From positions 1 through 49,623 of IMG/VR virus record IMGVR_UViG_3300026321_000003: a stretch of 49,623 bases of DNA. The stretch is one strand, 5' to 3'. Below, piece after piece: positions 49,457-49,623 of the stretch; position 1 is the stretch's first letter; every line of letters starts with the position of its first letter. The stretch is from a virus. Below the pieces are notes generated by a model that was given only the letters and a program-made list of their open reading frames with translations, did not search any database and was not told the DNA's origin. The position numbers were made by a program, and so were the translations under genes.

Positions 49457-49623
49457 TACTTTGTCTCTCTAGTCATCAATTGTTGTAGGTAGTCTGCATA
49501 CTTACCCATCTCAGTATGTTGCTCCGCTGTATGTGGAGGTTCAGGAATAGTAGGTTCAAACTTAATCAAATGATCAAAACTATCAGGTAGATCCCTGAGT
49601 TTAGAATACGTGGTTAGCACGTT
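49456..49623 (-). CDS. Unknown protein, C-terminal part only (runs off right edge)
   Basis: An open frame enters from the right edge and gives 55 residues before a TAA. The tail is polar and contains a Pro-rich stretch (EPTIPEPPHTAEQH) followed by KYADYLQQLMTRETK. The TAA overlaps the ATG of the next gene by one base (TAATG), which argues that this is a real, translationally coupled gene. I do not recognise the family. By position it belongs to the baseplate/tail cluster, but nothing in the visible part shows its role, and the start lies outside the window. Confidence 0.6.
   Translation of the reverse strand, partial: NVLTTYSKLRDLPDSFDHLIKFEPTIPEPPHTAEQHTEMGKYADYLQQLMTRETK

Overview
The window is a block of late virion genes from a marine T4-like myovirus, most like those that infect marine picocyanobacteria. 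Every gene I can support lies on the minus strand, so transcription runs from the right edge to the left. Genes are packed with gaps of under 40 bases, and many overlap as stop/start pairs (TAATG). Sequences matching the T4/cyanophage late-promoter form (N)ATAAATA sit 20 to 24 bases ahead of three start codons. No host metabolic gene, tRNA, integrase, CRISPR array or insertion sequence is visible. The host assignment rests only on the style of the virion proteins and is an inference.

Layout, in transcription order. (1) 49623-48134: small genes: a partial gene at the edge, an 83-aa and a 165-aa unknown, a PAAR-type spike-tip protein (T4 gp5.4-like), a very basic 50-aa protein, and a GTG-started 55-aa protein. 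(2) 48100-30557: baseplate wedge genes, gp25-like, gp6-like, then a 5,098-residue protein in the position of gp7. (3) 30533-22102: gp8-like wedge protein, a 2,229-aa DUF4815-type structural protein, and a 75-aa coiled-coil protein. (4) 22065-12316: fibre genes: a 112-aa BppU-N-like protein, a 73-aa adaptor-like protein, a 558-aa fibre, a 68-aa coiled coil and a 2,449-aa fibre. (5) 12290-1: a 177-aa protein and a fibre-like gene of at least 3,912 codons that runs off the left edge.

Together these would build the baseplate (spike tip, inner and outer wedge) and the fibres attached to it. The striking feature is size and modularity: four genes take up about 41 kb, and the same modules recur among them. 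These are Gly-rich GGSGY strands, HGL/FCCH-like beta units, a Cys/His repeat ending in Tyr-Pro-Arg, and a helical unit ending in Arg-Tyr-Gly-Gly-Asn. The 2,449-aa fibre also carries a laminin-G/concanavalin-like domain and a cupredoxin-like domain whose four candidate copper ligands are spaced almost as in plastocyanin. A degenerate relative of that domain sits in the 5,098-aa baseplate protein.

Functions are assigned from sequence pattern and gene order. No database search was possible.
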